Source of the DNA: Heterohyrax brucei | Taxonomy: Eukaryota > Chordata > Mammalia > Hyracoidea > Procaviidae | Direction of reading: 5' to 3' | Assembly (NCBI GenBank): GCA_028571685.1 | Contig: CM053146.1 | Location: 114,985,431-115,049,430 of the forward strand | DNA: 64,000 bases | Shown here: piece after piece, positions 22,247-34,316 of the stretch | Numbering within the stretch: the stretch's first letter is position 1 | Layout: the number at the start of each line of letters is the position of its first letter | Made by a program: the position numbers and the translations under genes | Notes under the pieces: generated by a model | Seen by the model: the letters and a program-made list of their open reading frames with translations, nothing else | What the model was told of the DNA's origin: nothing | The model's database searches: none

Positions 22247-25200
22247 GTAAGAGGCTGATAGGACAGCATCCTGTAGATGCATAGGGCCATGAAGTACACA
22301 CCATATGATCGCACTGTAACTCCTAGTCCAGTCTATTCCTGTCTGAAGAGTTGACCTCAGTAATGTTTTCTGGTTGGGGCAGCAGCGGTTCTAGGGGCCA
22401 TGCTCCCAGGGGAACCCCCAGGCTGCCGGACCATCAATTGACGTCTTTCATTGGAGTGCTTGAGGTGCACCCCTCTTTTTTCTGTTGCTGCCAGTGGGAC
22501 TCAACATTGTGTGCCCCATCACGGCTGTCTTTGGTGGTGGCCAGGCGCTATCTGGTTCTTCTGGTCACATGTTGATACAGTCACCCATTCACATGGGTCC
22601 TTCTGTCTCCTGAGCTCTTTTTCTCTTGTGCCTTTGTTGTTCTCAGTGATCATCTGTTCCAGATGAGTTGGGACCATTTGGTGTACCTCAGGTGGCAGCT
22701 TGCTAGATTTTAAGACCCAAGACACCACTCACCAATATGGGGTGCAATAGACTCTCAGCAATAGGCTAGTTATGCCAATTACCCTCGATGTCCCTTGAGA
22801 GCGTGCTCTCCAGTACTCTAACCATGCTACTGTATCCTTGCAATGCTGGGTTAAGATTTGAAAAATTTTCAGTTTATGTTGAAGTCCAATTAAGTTGATC
22901 TTCTTTCTACTGTGTGCTGTCACTGCTTTCACCCAACCAAATTTCTATCAGTTATCTAATCTATAAGTAGTCCTCTCCCTCCATCCATTCCCTTGCAGCC
23001 ATCAGAGTCTTTTCTTTTGTACATGAGTGTTTTTAAGTCCTTATAGTAGGGGTTTCATACAATATTTGTCCTTGTGCCACTTGACTGATTTCACTTAGCA
23101 TAGTGTATGCCAATTGAAACCAGGTTATGAGATGCTTTGTAAAATCATCATCATTCTTTATTGTTGCATAGTGTTCCATTGAACATATGTACCAAAGTAT
23201 GTTGATCCATTCATCTGTTGTTGGGCATCTGGGTTGATTCCATCTTTTTGCTACGGTGGACTGTGCTGCAATAAACATTTGTGTACGTGTATCTGTTTGT
23301 GTGACTGCCCTTCATTCTTTAGGATATATTCTGAGCAATGGGATTACTGGATCTAATGGTACATCTATTTCCAGCTTTTTAAGGAAGCACCAGATTGCTT
23401 TCTAAAGAGAGGCTGTACCATTTTGCAATACGACCAGCAGTGTAGGAGAGTTCCAGTCTCTCACAGCCTGTCCAGTATTTATTGTTTTGTGTTTTTTGGA
23501 GCATGGCCAACCTTCTTGGGGTGAGGTGGTATTTCATTGTGCTTTTGATTTGGATTTCTTTAATAGCTAATGAACGTTGAGCATTTCTTCATGTGTGTGT
23601 TGGCTGCCTGGATGTCCTGTTTGGTGAAGTGTCTGTTCATCTCTTTTGCCCATCACTTAATTGGGTTATTTACCTTTTTAATGTTGATATGGCTGGCTCT
23701 TGTTGATATTTTGTAGTACCTTGTAGATTGTGGAGATGAGACATCAGTCTGACATGTAGTTGCCAAATACTTTTTCCCTTTCTTTAAATGATCTTTTAAT
23801 TCTTTGGATAAAGACTTTGGATGAGCCAAAGTGTTCCATTCTTAGTAGTTCCCATTTATCTATTGTCTCTCCTGTTGCTTGTGCTTTGTTTGTCAGATTT
23901 TGAAGTCAGTCTAAGCTGTGTATTAAAAATTCCATTGTTGACCCTATTTTTTGTTGCATGATCTTTATCATTTTAGGTTTAATATTGAGGTCTTTTATCC
24001 AGTTTGAGTTAGTTTTTGTGTAAGGTGTGAGATATGGGTCTTGTTTCATTTATTTGCAGATGGATATTGAATTTTGCCAGCACTATGTGTTAAACAGATT
24101 GTTTTAAAACCAGTTTCCAACCTTAGGGCCTTTGTGGAATGTCAGCTGTTCATAAGACGATGGTGGCATCTCTGGGGTCTCAGTTATGTTCCATTGGTCT
24201 ACATGTCTCTTTCTGTGTCAGTACTGGCCTATTTTGACTACTGAGGCAGTGTAATAGGTTCTAAATTCAGGTAGTATGAGACCACCCACTATGTTCTTTT
24301 TCTTCAGTAGTGCTTTTTTACCTGAGGTTTCTTCCCTTCCAAACAATGTTGGTGATTTCTTTCTCTATCATTAGGTATTTTGTTTCTCTGGATATTTGTT
24401 TCTCTATCACTAGAATTTGTATTGGGATCGCATTGTATATGTAGATGGCTTTGGGTAAAATAGACATTTTCACAATGTTAAGTCTTCTTATCCATGAGCA
24501 GGAGAGGTTTCTTCATTTAGGTAAGTCTCTTTTGGTTTCTTGCAGTGAGGTCTTGTAGTTCTCTTTGTATAGGTCTCTTATTTTTCTAGTTATATTTATT
24601 CCTAGGTATTTTATGTTCTTGGGAGCTATAATAAATGGTATTGATTTAGAGATTTTTTTCATTGATTTCCTTTTTTGTATAAAGGAATCCTACTGATTTA
24701 CTTATATTTATCTTATATCCTAATACTTTGCTAACTCTTCTATTAGTTTGAGTATTTGACTTACAGATTCTTTAGGATTCTCTGTATATAAATCATATCA
24801 TCTGCAAATAGGAAGATTGTTACTTCTTTGCTGATGCAGATGACCTTTATTTCTTGGTGCTGTCTAATTGCTTTGGCCAGAACTTCTAGTACAATGTTGA
24901 ATATAAGTGGTGAGAGTAGGCATCCCTGTCTAGTTCCCTTTCTCAGGGAGAATCTTTCAGTCTCTCTCCATTCAGGATGATGTAGACAGTTGACTTTGTA
25001 TTTGTATAAATGGCGCGTACTGCATGGAGGAATTTGCCTACTTCTATTTTGCTGAGAGTTTTTATCATGAATGGGTGTTGGACTTTGTCAAATGCCTTTT
25101 CTACATCAATTGACAAAATCAGGTGATTCTTATCTTTTGTGTTACTTATGTGGTTGATCACATTAATTGCTTTTCTGATGTTGAATAAGCCTTGCATCCC

Positions 25201-26820
25201 TGGTATGAATCCACCTTTGTCCTGATGAATTAATATTTTGATATGTTGTTGAATTCTATTGGCAAGGATTTTGTTGCAGATTTTTGCATCTCGATTTGTG
25301 AGTGATGTTGGCCTGTAATTTTCCTTTTTTGTGGAATCATTCCCTGGCTTTGGTATCAGTTTTTTGCTAGCTTCATAGAATAAATCTGGGAGTATTCCAT
25401 CCCTTTTTATGCTGTGAAATAGTCTCAGTAGTATTAGAGATAACTCTTCTATAAAAGTTTAGTAGAATTCTCCAGTGCAGCCATCTGGGACACAACTTTT
25501 TTTCGGTTGGTAGTCTTTTGATGGCTTTTTCAATCTCTTCCTTAGCGATGAGTTTATTTTATTAAGTTGTTCTACTTCTCCTTGTGATAATTTTGGTAGG
25601 TGATATGAGTCTTGAAATTTGCCTACTTCCTCTAGATTTTCAAATCTGTTAGAGTACAGTCTTTTGTAGTATTCTGTTATGATACTTTTGATTTCAGCTG
25701 GGTCTGTTTTGACATTTCCCATCTCATTTCTTAATGGGGTTGTTTGTTTTCTCTCCTGTTTGTCTTTTGTAAGTTTAGCCAATGATTAATCAATTTTGTC
25801 AATCTTTTAAAACAACCAGCTTTTGATTTTGTTAGTTTTTTCAATTGTTCTTCTATTCTCTAATTCATTTAGTTCTGCTGTAATCTTCTTCTGGTACCTT
25901 AGGTGTTCCTCTGTTGCTCTCTTTCTACTTGTTCAAGCTGTAGGGTTAATTCTTTGGTTTGGGTCCTTTTTTCTTTCCAGATGTGTGAATTTATAGAGAT
26001 AAATTGACCTCTGAACACTACTTTTGCTGTATCCCTTAGGTCCTGGTAGGATATGTTTTCATTCTCACTTGACTCCTTAAATTTCTTTATTTCATCCTTG
26101 ATTTCTTCTATAACCCATGGATTTTTGAGCAAGGTGTTGATAAGTTTCTGTGAGTTCAGATTTATATCTATGTTTTTTCTGCTATCAATTTTAATTTATT
26201 GATTTTAATTTATGAAGATGCTTTGCAATAATTCAATGGTTTGGATTTTGTTTAGACTTGCTTTATGTCTTAACACATGGTCTATTCTGGAAAGTGTTCC
26301 ATGTGCATGGGAGTATAAAGTGTACATATCTATCGATGGATAAAAAGTTCTGTATATGTTGATGAGATCTAATTGGTTATTTGTTACCATAAGATCTTCT
26401 GTGTCTTTACTGAGCTTGTTTTTTTGGTGATCTGCCTGTTACTGCAAGTGGAGTGTTGAAGATTCTGTCATTGTGGAGTGGTCTCTCTCATTTTCTTAGT
26501 ATAATCAGTGTTTGTGTGATGTACTTGGATGCTCCGGTACTGCATAAATACTTAACATTGCTAAGTCTTGTTTGTGTATTGAACCTTTCAGCAAGAAATA
26601 ATGACCATCCTTCTCCACAGTGGTGGATTTTACATTAAAATCTATTTATCTGAGATTAGTATTGCCATACCTGCTCTCCTTTGTATATTTTAGATTGGCG
26701 TATATTATTCCTTCCTTTCATTTTCAGTTTGCTCTTATCTTTAAGTCCAAGGTGTGTTTCTTGTAAGCAACATATAGACTGCCCATGTCTTTTTTATCAC
26801 TCTTTGTCTCTTTATTGGAG

Positions 26821-27645
26821 CAGAAGAGATGTCACCAGGACACTCTGCAGTAAAAGCTAGGAGCTGTCTGACAGCTGCCAAAATCAGTCAGGCTGTCAGG
26901 TTGTGGCAGGTGCTGCCTTCTAGGTGACAACAGAAGCTACCCTTCAGCAGTCCCCACATGCTATGATGTAGTTCAAAGTAGGGAGGGGTCATGGCCTTGC
27001 TGCTGTCCTGAGCCAGGCCCTACCCATAAGGTAACACTGTGCTAAATGCAGCCTTTCTGCTGGAAAAGTACTTTCTGGACTGGCACTGCCTCTCAGCTTG
27101 AGAATTAGCCCCTGCTGTGGCCTCTGGTTTGGTGACTCCGCCTCCCAGCCAACCAAGATGGCATCCCACCCGAGCTGCCCTTTCTGCCATGGAACATCAA
27201 GATCGATGGTAGAGCTCAGAAAAGAGAGGGTAGAGGGGCAGTGGTGCCCACAGTCAGCATCCAGGCTCTCAAAAAGTGGCTATCCCGCACAATATCTCTC
27301 TGCTGCACTATACGCTGTTTACTTGAGCACAGCAATTCAGTGTATTTGCCAGATCAAATCCATTGAACTCCTCACGGATAACAACAACAGGAAAAAAAAA
27401 AAATCATGAGTACTTGCAGTCCACCTAAGAGGTGAGTCAGCAGGAGCAGGACTCAATGTGTATTGGCTTGTGCCAGAGAGAGGAAGTTTCCCATTTAGTG
27501 GCAATAGTCCAGTGTGACAGCCCTTTACTGTATCCTAGCACTCTCTGGATGTCCAGAGTGCTCTGTTCGATTATCAATCCAGGTCTTAGTTTTAGACGGA
27601 ACTGAGGAGATGTGTGTCTAGTCCACTGTCTTGGCTCTGTCTCCT
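26821..27645 (-). promoter_or_regulatory. L1 5' UTR (internal promoter region)
   Basis: This 825-bp segment is clearly richer in G+C than its surroundings and lies between ORF2 sequence and the 5' target duplication. That is where the L1 internal RNA polymerase II promoter normally sits. Its sense 5' end carries GCCAAGACAG, a likely mutated form of the YY1-binding CCAAGATGG found at L1 starts. An A-rich patch occurs at 27391-27403. Promoter activity is inferred from position only. Confidence 0.6.
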
Positions 27646-27658
27646 AACCAAAGATCTT
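27646..27658. repeat. Target-site duplication of L1, 5' side
   Basis: Exact copy of 22051-22063. On the L1 sense strand the junction reads CACTTT/AAGATC, compatible with L1 endonuclease nicking. Confidence 0.93.
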
Positions 27659-28654
27659 AAAGTGAAAACCTTAGCATTTTTTTAATATGAAGCCCAAATC
27701 AGTGTCTCAGTAGTAGTGGGGGAATCCAGTCTCATTTATCAAAGATATTAAGCCCTAAGATTCGAGTTTTTGGTTTCTTTGTTTTTTAATTTAATTTATT
27801 CTGGTGACTAGAGACCTAGTCTCTTATTTTGGAGTTTAAATATACTAGTTCCTCCAATTGAAAAGCACTTTAAAGCTGCTGTTGAATTTTAACATTGTGA
27901 TTTTTTTCTAATTTTATGATTTAATTTTAAGTTTACAATCCGTATCTATCTGCCATGTAATACCCAGAACTCACACCCCTATTCTGCTCTAACTGCACTA
28001 CCCTCCCTCACCTCCCTATGACATCATACTCCCTCTTTTCATCCAGAACTTTCCATGCCCGTTTCACCAAGATCAACGTTGTGATTCTCCGTTGAGAAAT
28101 TGCGTCATAAAAAAGAAAAAACTACCCCTTCTCCATTAAATTTTGTAACAGATCAAGAGCTGCCATCTCACCCTAAGAATCTGGCAAAACAGAGCACTGT
28201 TGTCCAGGTTTTCTCTAAATCACGAAAAAGCCCAAATTTTGTGACTTATTGTGATCCATGTAGCTATTAAAAGAGTTACCTCGTTAATGTTGCAAATGCC
28301 TGAGTCTAGACCAAAACTGTGATTTTCCAAAAGAGCTAGTAAATGTCACTCTTAATGAAACTCTTATGCAAAAATCTAGGAAAGATTCTCTTTAAACAAC
28401 CAACCAGTTTTTCAAACAAAACTTAAGAAAACATGAGAAACAGAGCAAAAAGAATAATAAGCCAGTCTCATTTCTCCAAGAACACTCCCTCTGTTGGTGC
28501 TGAAGGGGCGTGGAGTGGGGAGCACATGGGTCCAGAAGACAGGACCTCCCTTTGCCAGCTTCTGCTCCACAGTCCAGGTCTCTTGGAGTTTTACTGCACT
28601 CATAGCTTCAGATATCCTTGAGGACTACAGCATTAACTGTTGTAGGGGAAAAAT
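27659..28654. other. Intergenic, no gene recognised
   Basis: Pyrimidine-rich patches around 27975-28055 faintly recall an old L1 3' UTR but could not be aligned. Overlapping 62-63 codon frames at 28412-28682 run on both strands and have no recognised domain. Confidence 0.45.
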
Positions 28655-28960
28655 ATTTAAGGAAGCAAAACGTTTTATTTAGTATATATTCAAAAGGGCA
28701 AAAATGGGAGGCAGAAAGGCATAGTGCCAGAGCTAATACCTTCCCAAATCCAAGGAAATTACAGAATAGATAGACGCGGGGAAACGGACAAGCATGTGCC
28801 ACAGCAATGCCTGCCTGAATCCAGGAAATATTAAGAGTATAAACAAAGTGGGGAAACAGATAAGCCTGCTTCCACACCCATCTCTGCACAAGTCCCAGAA
28901 ACTGAGATTTTCGAGACAAACATGAACAGACACAGTCTTGATTTAAACTTTGGATGATTG
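28655..28960. repeat. Unclassified interspersed repeat R1, copy B (uninterrupted)
   Basis: Uninterrupted relative of 15854-16290: 'tttagtatatattcaaaagg', 'ggacaagcatgtgccacagc', 'atgcctgcctgaatccagga'. It contains two diverged tandem units ('ggggaaacggacaagcatg' and 'ggggaaacagataagcctgc'). The 129-codon minus frame at 28608-28997 lies across it but shows no recognised domain and is not conserved in copy A. Confidence 0.6.
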
Positions 28961-29093
28961 AACCTTTTACTCTGAATATGTGATGTGAACTGTTCAAAGT
29001 TTAGAACTTTTGCATTTGACTTCCTGTGAAGACTACAGATACATTCCTATCTAGATAGAAACTTACTTGATTATAATTTTGGAATTCATCAAA
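28961..29093. other. Short intergenic stretch
   Basis: Nothing recognised between repeat R1 and the L1 3' fragment. Confidence 0.4.
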
Positions 29094-29105
29094 AGACAAT
29101 TTCTT

Positions 29106-29370
29106 TTTTTATTGCCATGATCAAGGGAAAACACACAATCTAAATCAATTTTGCATAACTGCCTTAATCTGCAGCTCCATCCACTCTGCTCACCCAGTAA
29201 CAGCATACTCCTCCCTGCCACTTCACACCTCCAACATCTTCCCAATGAGCACCTGTCCCCTCCTCTCCTCTCCCCTCCCCACACCCAGAAAGAAACCAGC
29301 GGGACTGCCTTTTATAAATATATAAAACCATAAAGTACACACAAAACATGGTCAAACTGTCCCCGAACAC
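29106..29370 (-). mobile_element. Very short 5'-truncated L1 (3' UTR only)
   Basis: After a T tract the sequence follows the 3' UTR of the large L1: 'tctgcagctccatccactct', 'agcacctgtcccctcctctc', 'gaaagaaaccagcgggactg', 'aaccataaagtacacac'. The near-identical 12-mers agacaatttctt (29094-29105) and agacaagttctt (29371-29382) are a plausible target duplication. It is therefore an independent insertion of only about 265 bp. Confidence 0.85.
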
Positions 29371-29382
29371 AGACAAGTTCTT

Positions 29383-31965
29383 AATGCTCCAGAGTCACTT
29401 GGGTGTTTGTTCGGTTTTGGTTTAGATTTTTGTACTTGCAACTTGTTGATACTAAATCCCATGGAAATAATAATGTGTTCTTCTATGTAAATAGAATTAT
29501 CTTAAACTGTTTTAGAATAAAACATTTGTTTTTCATCTATGATATAGCTCAGACATGATAAAGATAGCCAGGAATTTTTGAGGTAATGTCTCAGAAACAG
29601 GGAAAGAAGTGTTTGCATGTGTCTTTCCAAGGACTTTTATATTCACAAATTTCTTCCTTTCCTTTCTTTGTTCCTCCAGGAGCAATCAGGCTCCATTCTC
29701 AATAACTAAACTCATGCCTGGTGAAGAAAAATGCTTTGCTCTGTGACAAGGTGTAATTAGAAATTTCCCACTGAACTGGAATATTCGTTAGTTGTCAGAA
29801 ATATTTCTTTCCTAGAAAGAAAGTTCACTTGCAAAACAAATTATTATCTGAAGGATACTTGCTAATGAAGCAAGCAAGAATTGGAAAAAAATGAAAGGCA
29901 GTTGTATGCTTCTCCACTATTAGATGAGATTCCTCCTGATAAATTCACCACCATCCTAATTCACAAATATCAGTATAACTTTTATAGCTACCACCCTAAA
30001 ATAGAACAAAGAATAACTAAGATTTCAAGGCACACCTTCAGACCACAATAATTCATAACATTATTTGTGTCAGTTAAGTATGCTTTAGACTACAGGTAAT
30101 AGGAAACCCTACTATTGGTAACATTAAGAACTAGAGTTTATGTTTCCTATATATTAAGAAGTTTAGTAATAGGTGCTTCCTGGCAGGAAAGAGTAGGAGG
30201 GAGTTCATTGAATATTAAATTTGATGTGTGTATGATTCTCAAGTGTCTCCCTTTAAGACCGTCATTTGCGTACTCTGGGCGTGAGGACCATAGTCAAAAC
30301 AAAAATAATTAAGAGGGAAGGCATCATACTGGCCTTATCTATCTTACAAGTGAAAGCTAAGACCTTCCCCCAGAAGACTGCAACAGACTTTCATACATGT
30401 CTTTTTGCCTAGTGTTGGCTCAGTGCCAACCCTGGCAGCAAAGGACGCTGGGAAGTATTTGATTTTCTAACTTCTAGTCTAGAGGCAGAGAAAAAAGTGG
30501 TTGGGAATGGAAGTTGGGGTAAGTAACCAACAGTGACTACCATATCACAAAAATAATAAACTCTGCCACTAAAATGCACTGTGCCATATATGACCTTATT
30601 GCAATTGCAATATTCGTCATGAGTTTACCTCGATCTACAGAACTGTGAATTAATGACAGGTTCCATATATCCAACAACAGAGAAAAGTAGTCCTCCCCAA
30701 AGCTTTCAGAATCTGACCTTTGTGCCAAATACACTTGTGCAAAGTGAGTCAGCTCATGCCTCAGCGAAATGACAGATTGTTACGAGACAAGAACCTTCAA
30801 GGTCACTTGAGAATATGTACAACCCCAGGTCAAGCACTTGCTAGAGGGTGATGGCAGACCTTATAGTCTTTATAATTTGAAAGATTTCATTCAACATACA
30901 AATGGAATTGTTAAGTTATAGTGTGATTTATTGTTTCACTTTTAACTATTAACATACACTACAAATAAATATACCAGTAATTTAGACATGTTCATACGTA
31001 TGTGTACCAATTTTCTGACCTACTTAAGATAACCAGTGTATCCTAAGATGACATAACTTGAATCTAAAGGAGAAATTTTTTGCTGTTTTAGTTAAGTTTA
31101 TGAACTTACTAAAATATGTAAAATTGCTAGTTATCAGTTTGAAATATGTAAATAATTCACAGATCTTCAATATTACCGCCCCAGTATTTCCTTCAAGAGC
31201 TCCTAAACCTAGGTCAGGAACTCCAGCTTGGAAACTATTCTTAACTTCCCACTGACCTTTTCATTTTTCCATTGTAAGGAAACAGCAGGTATAAAACTTA
31301 CTTCGTCTTAATTTTACCACATTTCAACAGCATATCATCCTCCTGTACTAAGATTACTAAAAGATCCCCTATTTTGTCTTATACTTTGAATGAAAGGTAA
31401 AAAGTAAAATTTGCTTAATTTGATGTCTCAGAATTAAATAAAGCAATATACATTTTACTGTCTTTTCATACACATTCTTAGAAAGTTCTGTTTCAGATCT
31501 TCTGTCCCTTCACTCCTATGATTATATGTTTCCCACAATTTTGTTTGAATTTGATAGACCATACTTGCCATAAATACATAGCACTGGCAGTTGGTGTGAA
31601 AATATGCAGGCTACAGCTTGTGGCATATAAGGATCATTAAATATTTATAATTAATTGTTTAATCAGTTAGGATGGGTATGACTATATGCACTAGATACCT
31701 GATGACAGTGGTTTCACCAAAAAAAAGAGTTCATTTTTCTCAGACGTCAAGAAGGGAAGAGGCACGTGATGTTCATAAAGCTGTTCCCAGTTGTCAGCAC
31801 CCCAGGCTTCTTCTGGATTCCTGGTGTTCTTTCATGAAAGAGGAAAGATGAAGGGCAAAAGACATGACATATCAAGCGATTCTACTCTCTTTATTCAGAA
31901 AACACTGGCTATGCCTGGACCTTAGAAGTTTCCATTTACATATTATAATTAGGAGGAAGCACCAG
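29383..31965. other. Intergenic with possible ancient repeats
   Basis: Segments about 30080-30460 and 31690-31900 look like degenerate copies of an ancient mammalian repeat (for example 'ggcagcaaaggacgctggga'), but the family could not be assigned. No exon is recognised. Confidence 0.4.
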
Positions 31966-32158
31966 TGCAAGAGGACATGGTACTTGATGAAATAGAGAGT
32001 CAGCAAAAGAGATAGAGACCCAGAACAAGATAGACACAATGGCTACAAGCACAGCAATACTAATTTTTGGGATGGTGCAGGCCCAGGCCTTGTTTCGTGG
32101 TGTTGTGCACAGGGTCAATTGGAGTCAACCTGGCTTAGATGGCCTAACAACAATTAGT
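31966..32158 (+). mobile_element. RTE 3'-end fragment
   Basis: About 190 bp matching the terminal part of the RTE at 33262-34316. Landmarks are 'tagagagtcagcaaaagaga', 'atagacacaatggctacaag', 'gtgttgtgcacagggtcaat' and 'gatggcctaacaacaatt'. This is non-coding or extreme C-terminal sequence. The 60-codon minus frame across it is a chance frame. Confidence 0.75.
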
Positions 32159-33261
32159 TTTTAAAACCTTGTCTTATGGTAACTTAGAGCTACAAGGGAG
32201 TTGGGAAGATGATTATTTGTAACTAGTCTTGTTGCTATTCCAAGGAAAATCTGAATTTTGTTAAAAGGAAGAGAGTGAAAATGGATTTGGGATCAGCAAC
32301 AAGTAGCTATACATGAGGCAGATGATTTAACCAAATCAAAATTGTCCCTTTTGTTGTATATTAATTTTTCCACTAAGTTTAGTTTAAAGTATTTGAAGTA
32401 ATTGAAAATCAAGCAATTTGCAGTATAAACACCCAAAGTATCTGTAAACTAATTCATTGTTCTCTCAAAAGCAGCTAACACATACATTGCAGGAATTTAA
32501 TGAATATTAAATTGTGTTGATTGCTTCAATGTTTTTCTTTAACCTAAAATCACACTTTAACAGTTACAGCTAACTATACATATATACAGTCAACTCTCAA
32601 TTACCAAAGGGTGAATATCTTGAGATCTTACTACCTTTGGAAAATCTGGCTCCCCATTTCTTCTTTGCATTATCACCCGCTGCAAATCATTGACTGCTTT
32701 GTAGTCGTAGGGAGAACTCTGCTTATTTTAACTGTAGCTAAAGCAAGACACACATGAAAGCTGTTGTGAGTTTCCTCTGTACACTCAGGTCAGCTATCAT
32801 GGAGAGTGTCTCTCATAATGACCTTCTCAGTCAACAGCCATCCACAAGCAACAATGTCAAAGAGCAGCTACTTTGGGACTGGTCCTCTCAACCTTCACTA
32901 CGAATCAAAATGAGAAATAATGAGTACGGATATAAAATGAATGTGTTCAAGAGTTTACTAACTTTTCCTAAATCAGGTCTTGACATCCTTATGAGTTTAC
33001 AGCATAGAAGACACTCAATATATTCATTCAGTCAGTCATTTACTCATTCGTTTGACAAATAGCTATTAAATTCCTACTTTGTGCCATGCATCCTGCTCAG
33101 CAAAAAATACATGCTGCTGTTAGTTACCAGCAAGTCATCTTCAACTAGTTGCCTCAGTGTAGCTTAGAAAAAATATACATGCTTACATAAGCAGCCGTAT
33201 CATTTTATTTTTGTTAGACTAGTCTACAATGTATAGATGAATGGAGATAGGAGCAGATTGA
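32159..33261. other. Intergenic, no gene recognised
   Basis: Bases 32586-32640 (cagtcaactctcaattac) recall a Tigger-type terminal repeat, but no second end was found. Bases 33020-33110 resemble an ancient L2/MIR-type tail. The 102-codon frame at 32754 has no recognisable domain. Confidence 0.4.
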
Positions 33262-34316
33262 TTATTTGTGTAGATTGTGTAAGAATGGGAATTCTAGAAC
33301 AATGAGTTGTGCTTATGAGAGACCTGTACATAGATCAAGAGGCAGTTGTTCAAACACAACAAGGAGCTACTGGGTAATTTAAACTCAGAAGAGATGTATG
33401 TCAGGATTGTATCCTTGTACCATACATATTCAGTCTGTATGCTGAGCATATGATCAAAGAAACTGGACTAAATGAAGAAGAACATGGCATCAGGATTGGA
33501 GTAAGACTCATTAACAACTTTTGATATGCAGGTGATACTATCTTGCTTGCTGAAAGTGAAGAGGTTTTGAAAAACTTACTGATGAAGATCACAGACTATA
33601 TCCTTCAGTGTGGATTATATCTCAGTATGAAAAGAACAAAAATTCTCACAACTGGGCCAATAAGCAACATCATGATCAATGGAGAAAAGACTGATGTTAT
33701 CAACGATTTCATTTTACTTAGATCCACAATCAACATCCATGGAAGCAGCAGTCAGGAAATCAAATGATACATTGCCTTGGGCAAATCTGCTACAAAAGAC
33801 CTCTTTAAAGTGTTTTAACAAATCAAAGATGTCACTTTAATGCCTGAGGTGTGCGTGACCCAAGCCATAGTGTTTTCAACTGCCTCACATGGACGTGAAA
33901 GCCAGGCAATGAGTACAGAAGACAAAAGAAGAATTGATGTCTTTAAATTGTAGTGTTGGAGAAGAATATTGAGTATATCATGGACTGCTTGCTGAAAGAA
34001 CAAATAAATCTGTCTTGGAAGAAGTATGGCTAGAGTAGTCCTTCAAAGCTGAGATGACAAGAATACATCTCACATACTTTGGACATGTTAACAGGAGTGA
34101 CAAGTTCCTGGAGGACCTCATCTTAGCAGAAAGGAGGGTCGATGAAAAAGAGGAAACTCAATGAGATGGATCAGCACAGTGCTTACAACAATGGGCTCAA
34201 GCATAGCAATGGTCGTGAGGATGGTGCAGCACCAGACAGTGTTTTTCTCTGCAGTACACAGGTTTGCTGTGAGTCAGAACCAACTCAAAGACACCTAACA
34301 ATGACAGCAGGTATGG
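33262..34316 (+). mobile_element. 5'-truncated RTE retrotransposon (RT domain to 3' end)
   Basis: Sense RTE fragment of about 1.05 kb starting inside the reverse transcriptase: 'gatcaagaggcagttgttca', then CILVPYIFSLYAEHMI-like translation. The active-site region at 33521-33537 reads stop-Y-A-G-D-T, with glycine where the first catalytic aspartate of YADDT is expected, followed by ILLAESEE. The frame at 33543-33767 continues with LLMKITDYILQCGLYLSMKR and TTGPISNIMINGEK. The 3' end reads 'ctgtgagtcagaaccaactc', then caaagacacctaacaatgaca, the degraded RTE tail. It is inactive because of stops, frameshifts and the active-site change. Confidence 0.87.

Larger units (their letters stand above)
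22064..27645 (-). mobile_element. L1 with both ends intact but ORF1 deleted
   Basis: A 5,582-bp antisense L1. From high to low coordinates: 5' UTR about 27645-26821, ORF2 about 26820-23030, long 3' UTR about 23030-22072, then poly(A), seen as T's at 22064-22071. The sense 5' end begins AGGAGACAGAGCCAAGAC, resembling the usual mammalian L1 start with its YY1-type motif. ORF2 pieces in broken frames include the endonuclease C-terminal region (26205-26390: YTLYSHAHGTLSRIDHVLRH), linker (25459-25782: IKSIITEYYKRLYSN), reverse transcriptase (24943-25197: [16 protein letters not shown]) and C-terminus (23033-23278: KRWNQPRCP...IWYICSMEHYATIKNDD). At 26820/26821 the 5' UTR joins ORF2 directly, about 15 codons past its expected start, so ORF1 is absent. 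Stops and frameshifts throughout make it inactive. Confidence 0.9.

Noticed and set aside
26815..26830. Splicing as the cause of the ORF1 loss in the large L1
   Set aside because: The removed sequence is not available, and the ORF2-side boundary is not preceded by AG in typical L1s. A 2-bp overlap at the junction fits a deletion equally well. Not claimed either way.
27098..27409. 103-codon plus-strand frame in the L1 5' UTR
   Set aside because: It lies antisense within the L1 5' UTR. An antisense L1 ORF is conceivable, but there is no recognisable motif and it cannot be supported from one copy.
28608..28997. 129-codon minus-strand frame
   Set aside because: It lies across repeat R1, is rich in F/L/C/S, has no domain, and is not preserved in the other R1 copy.
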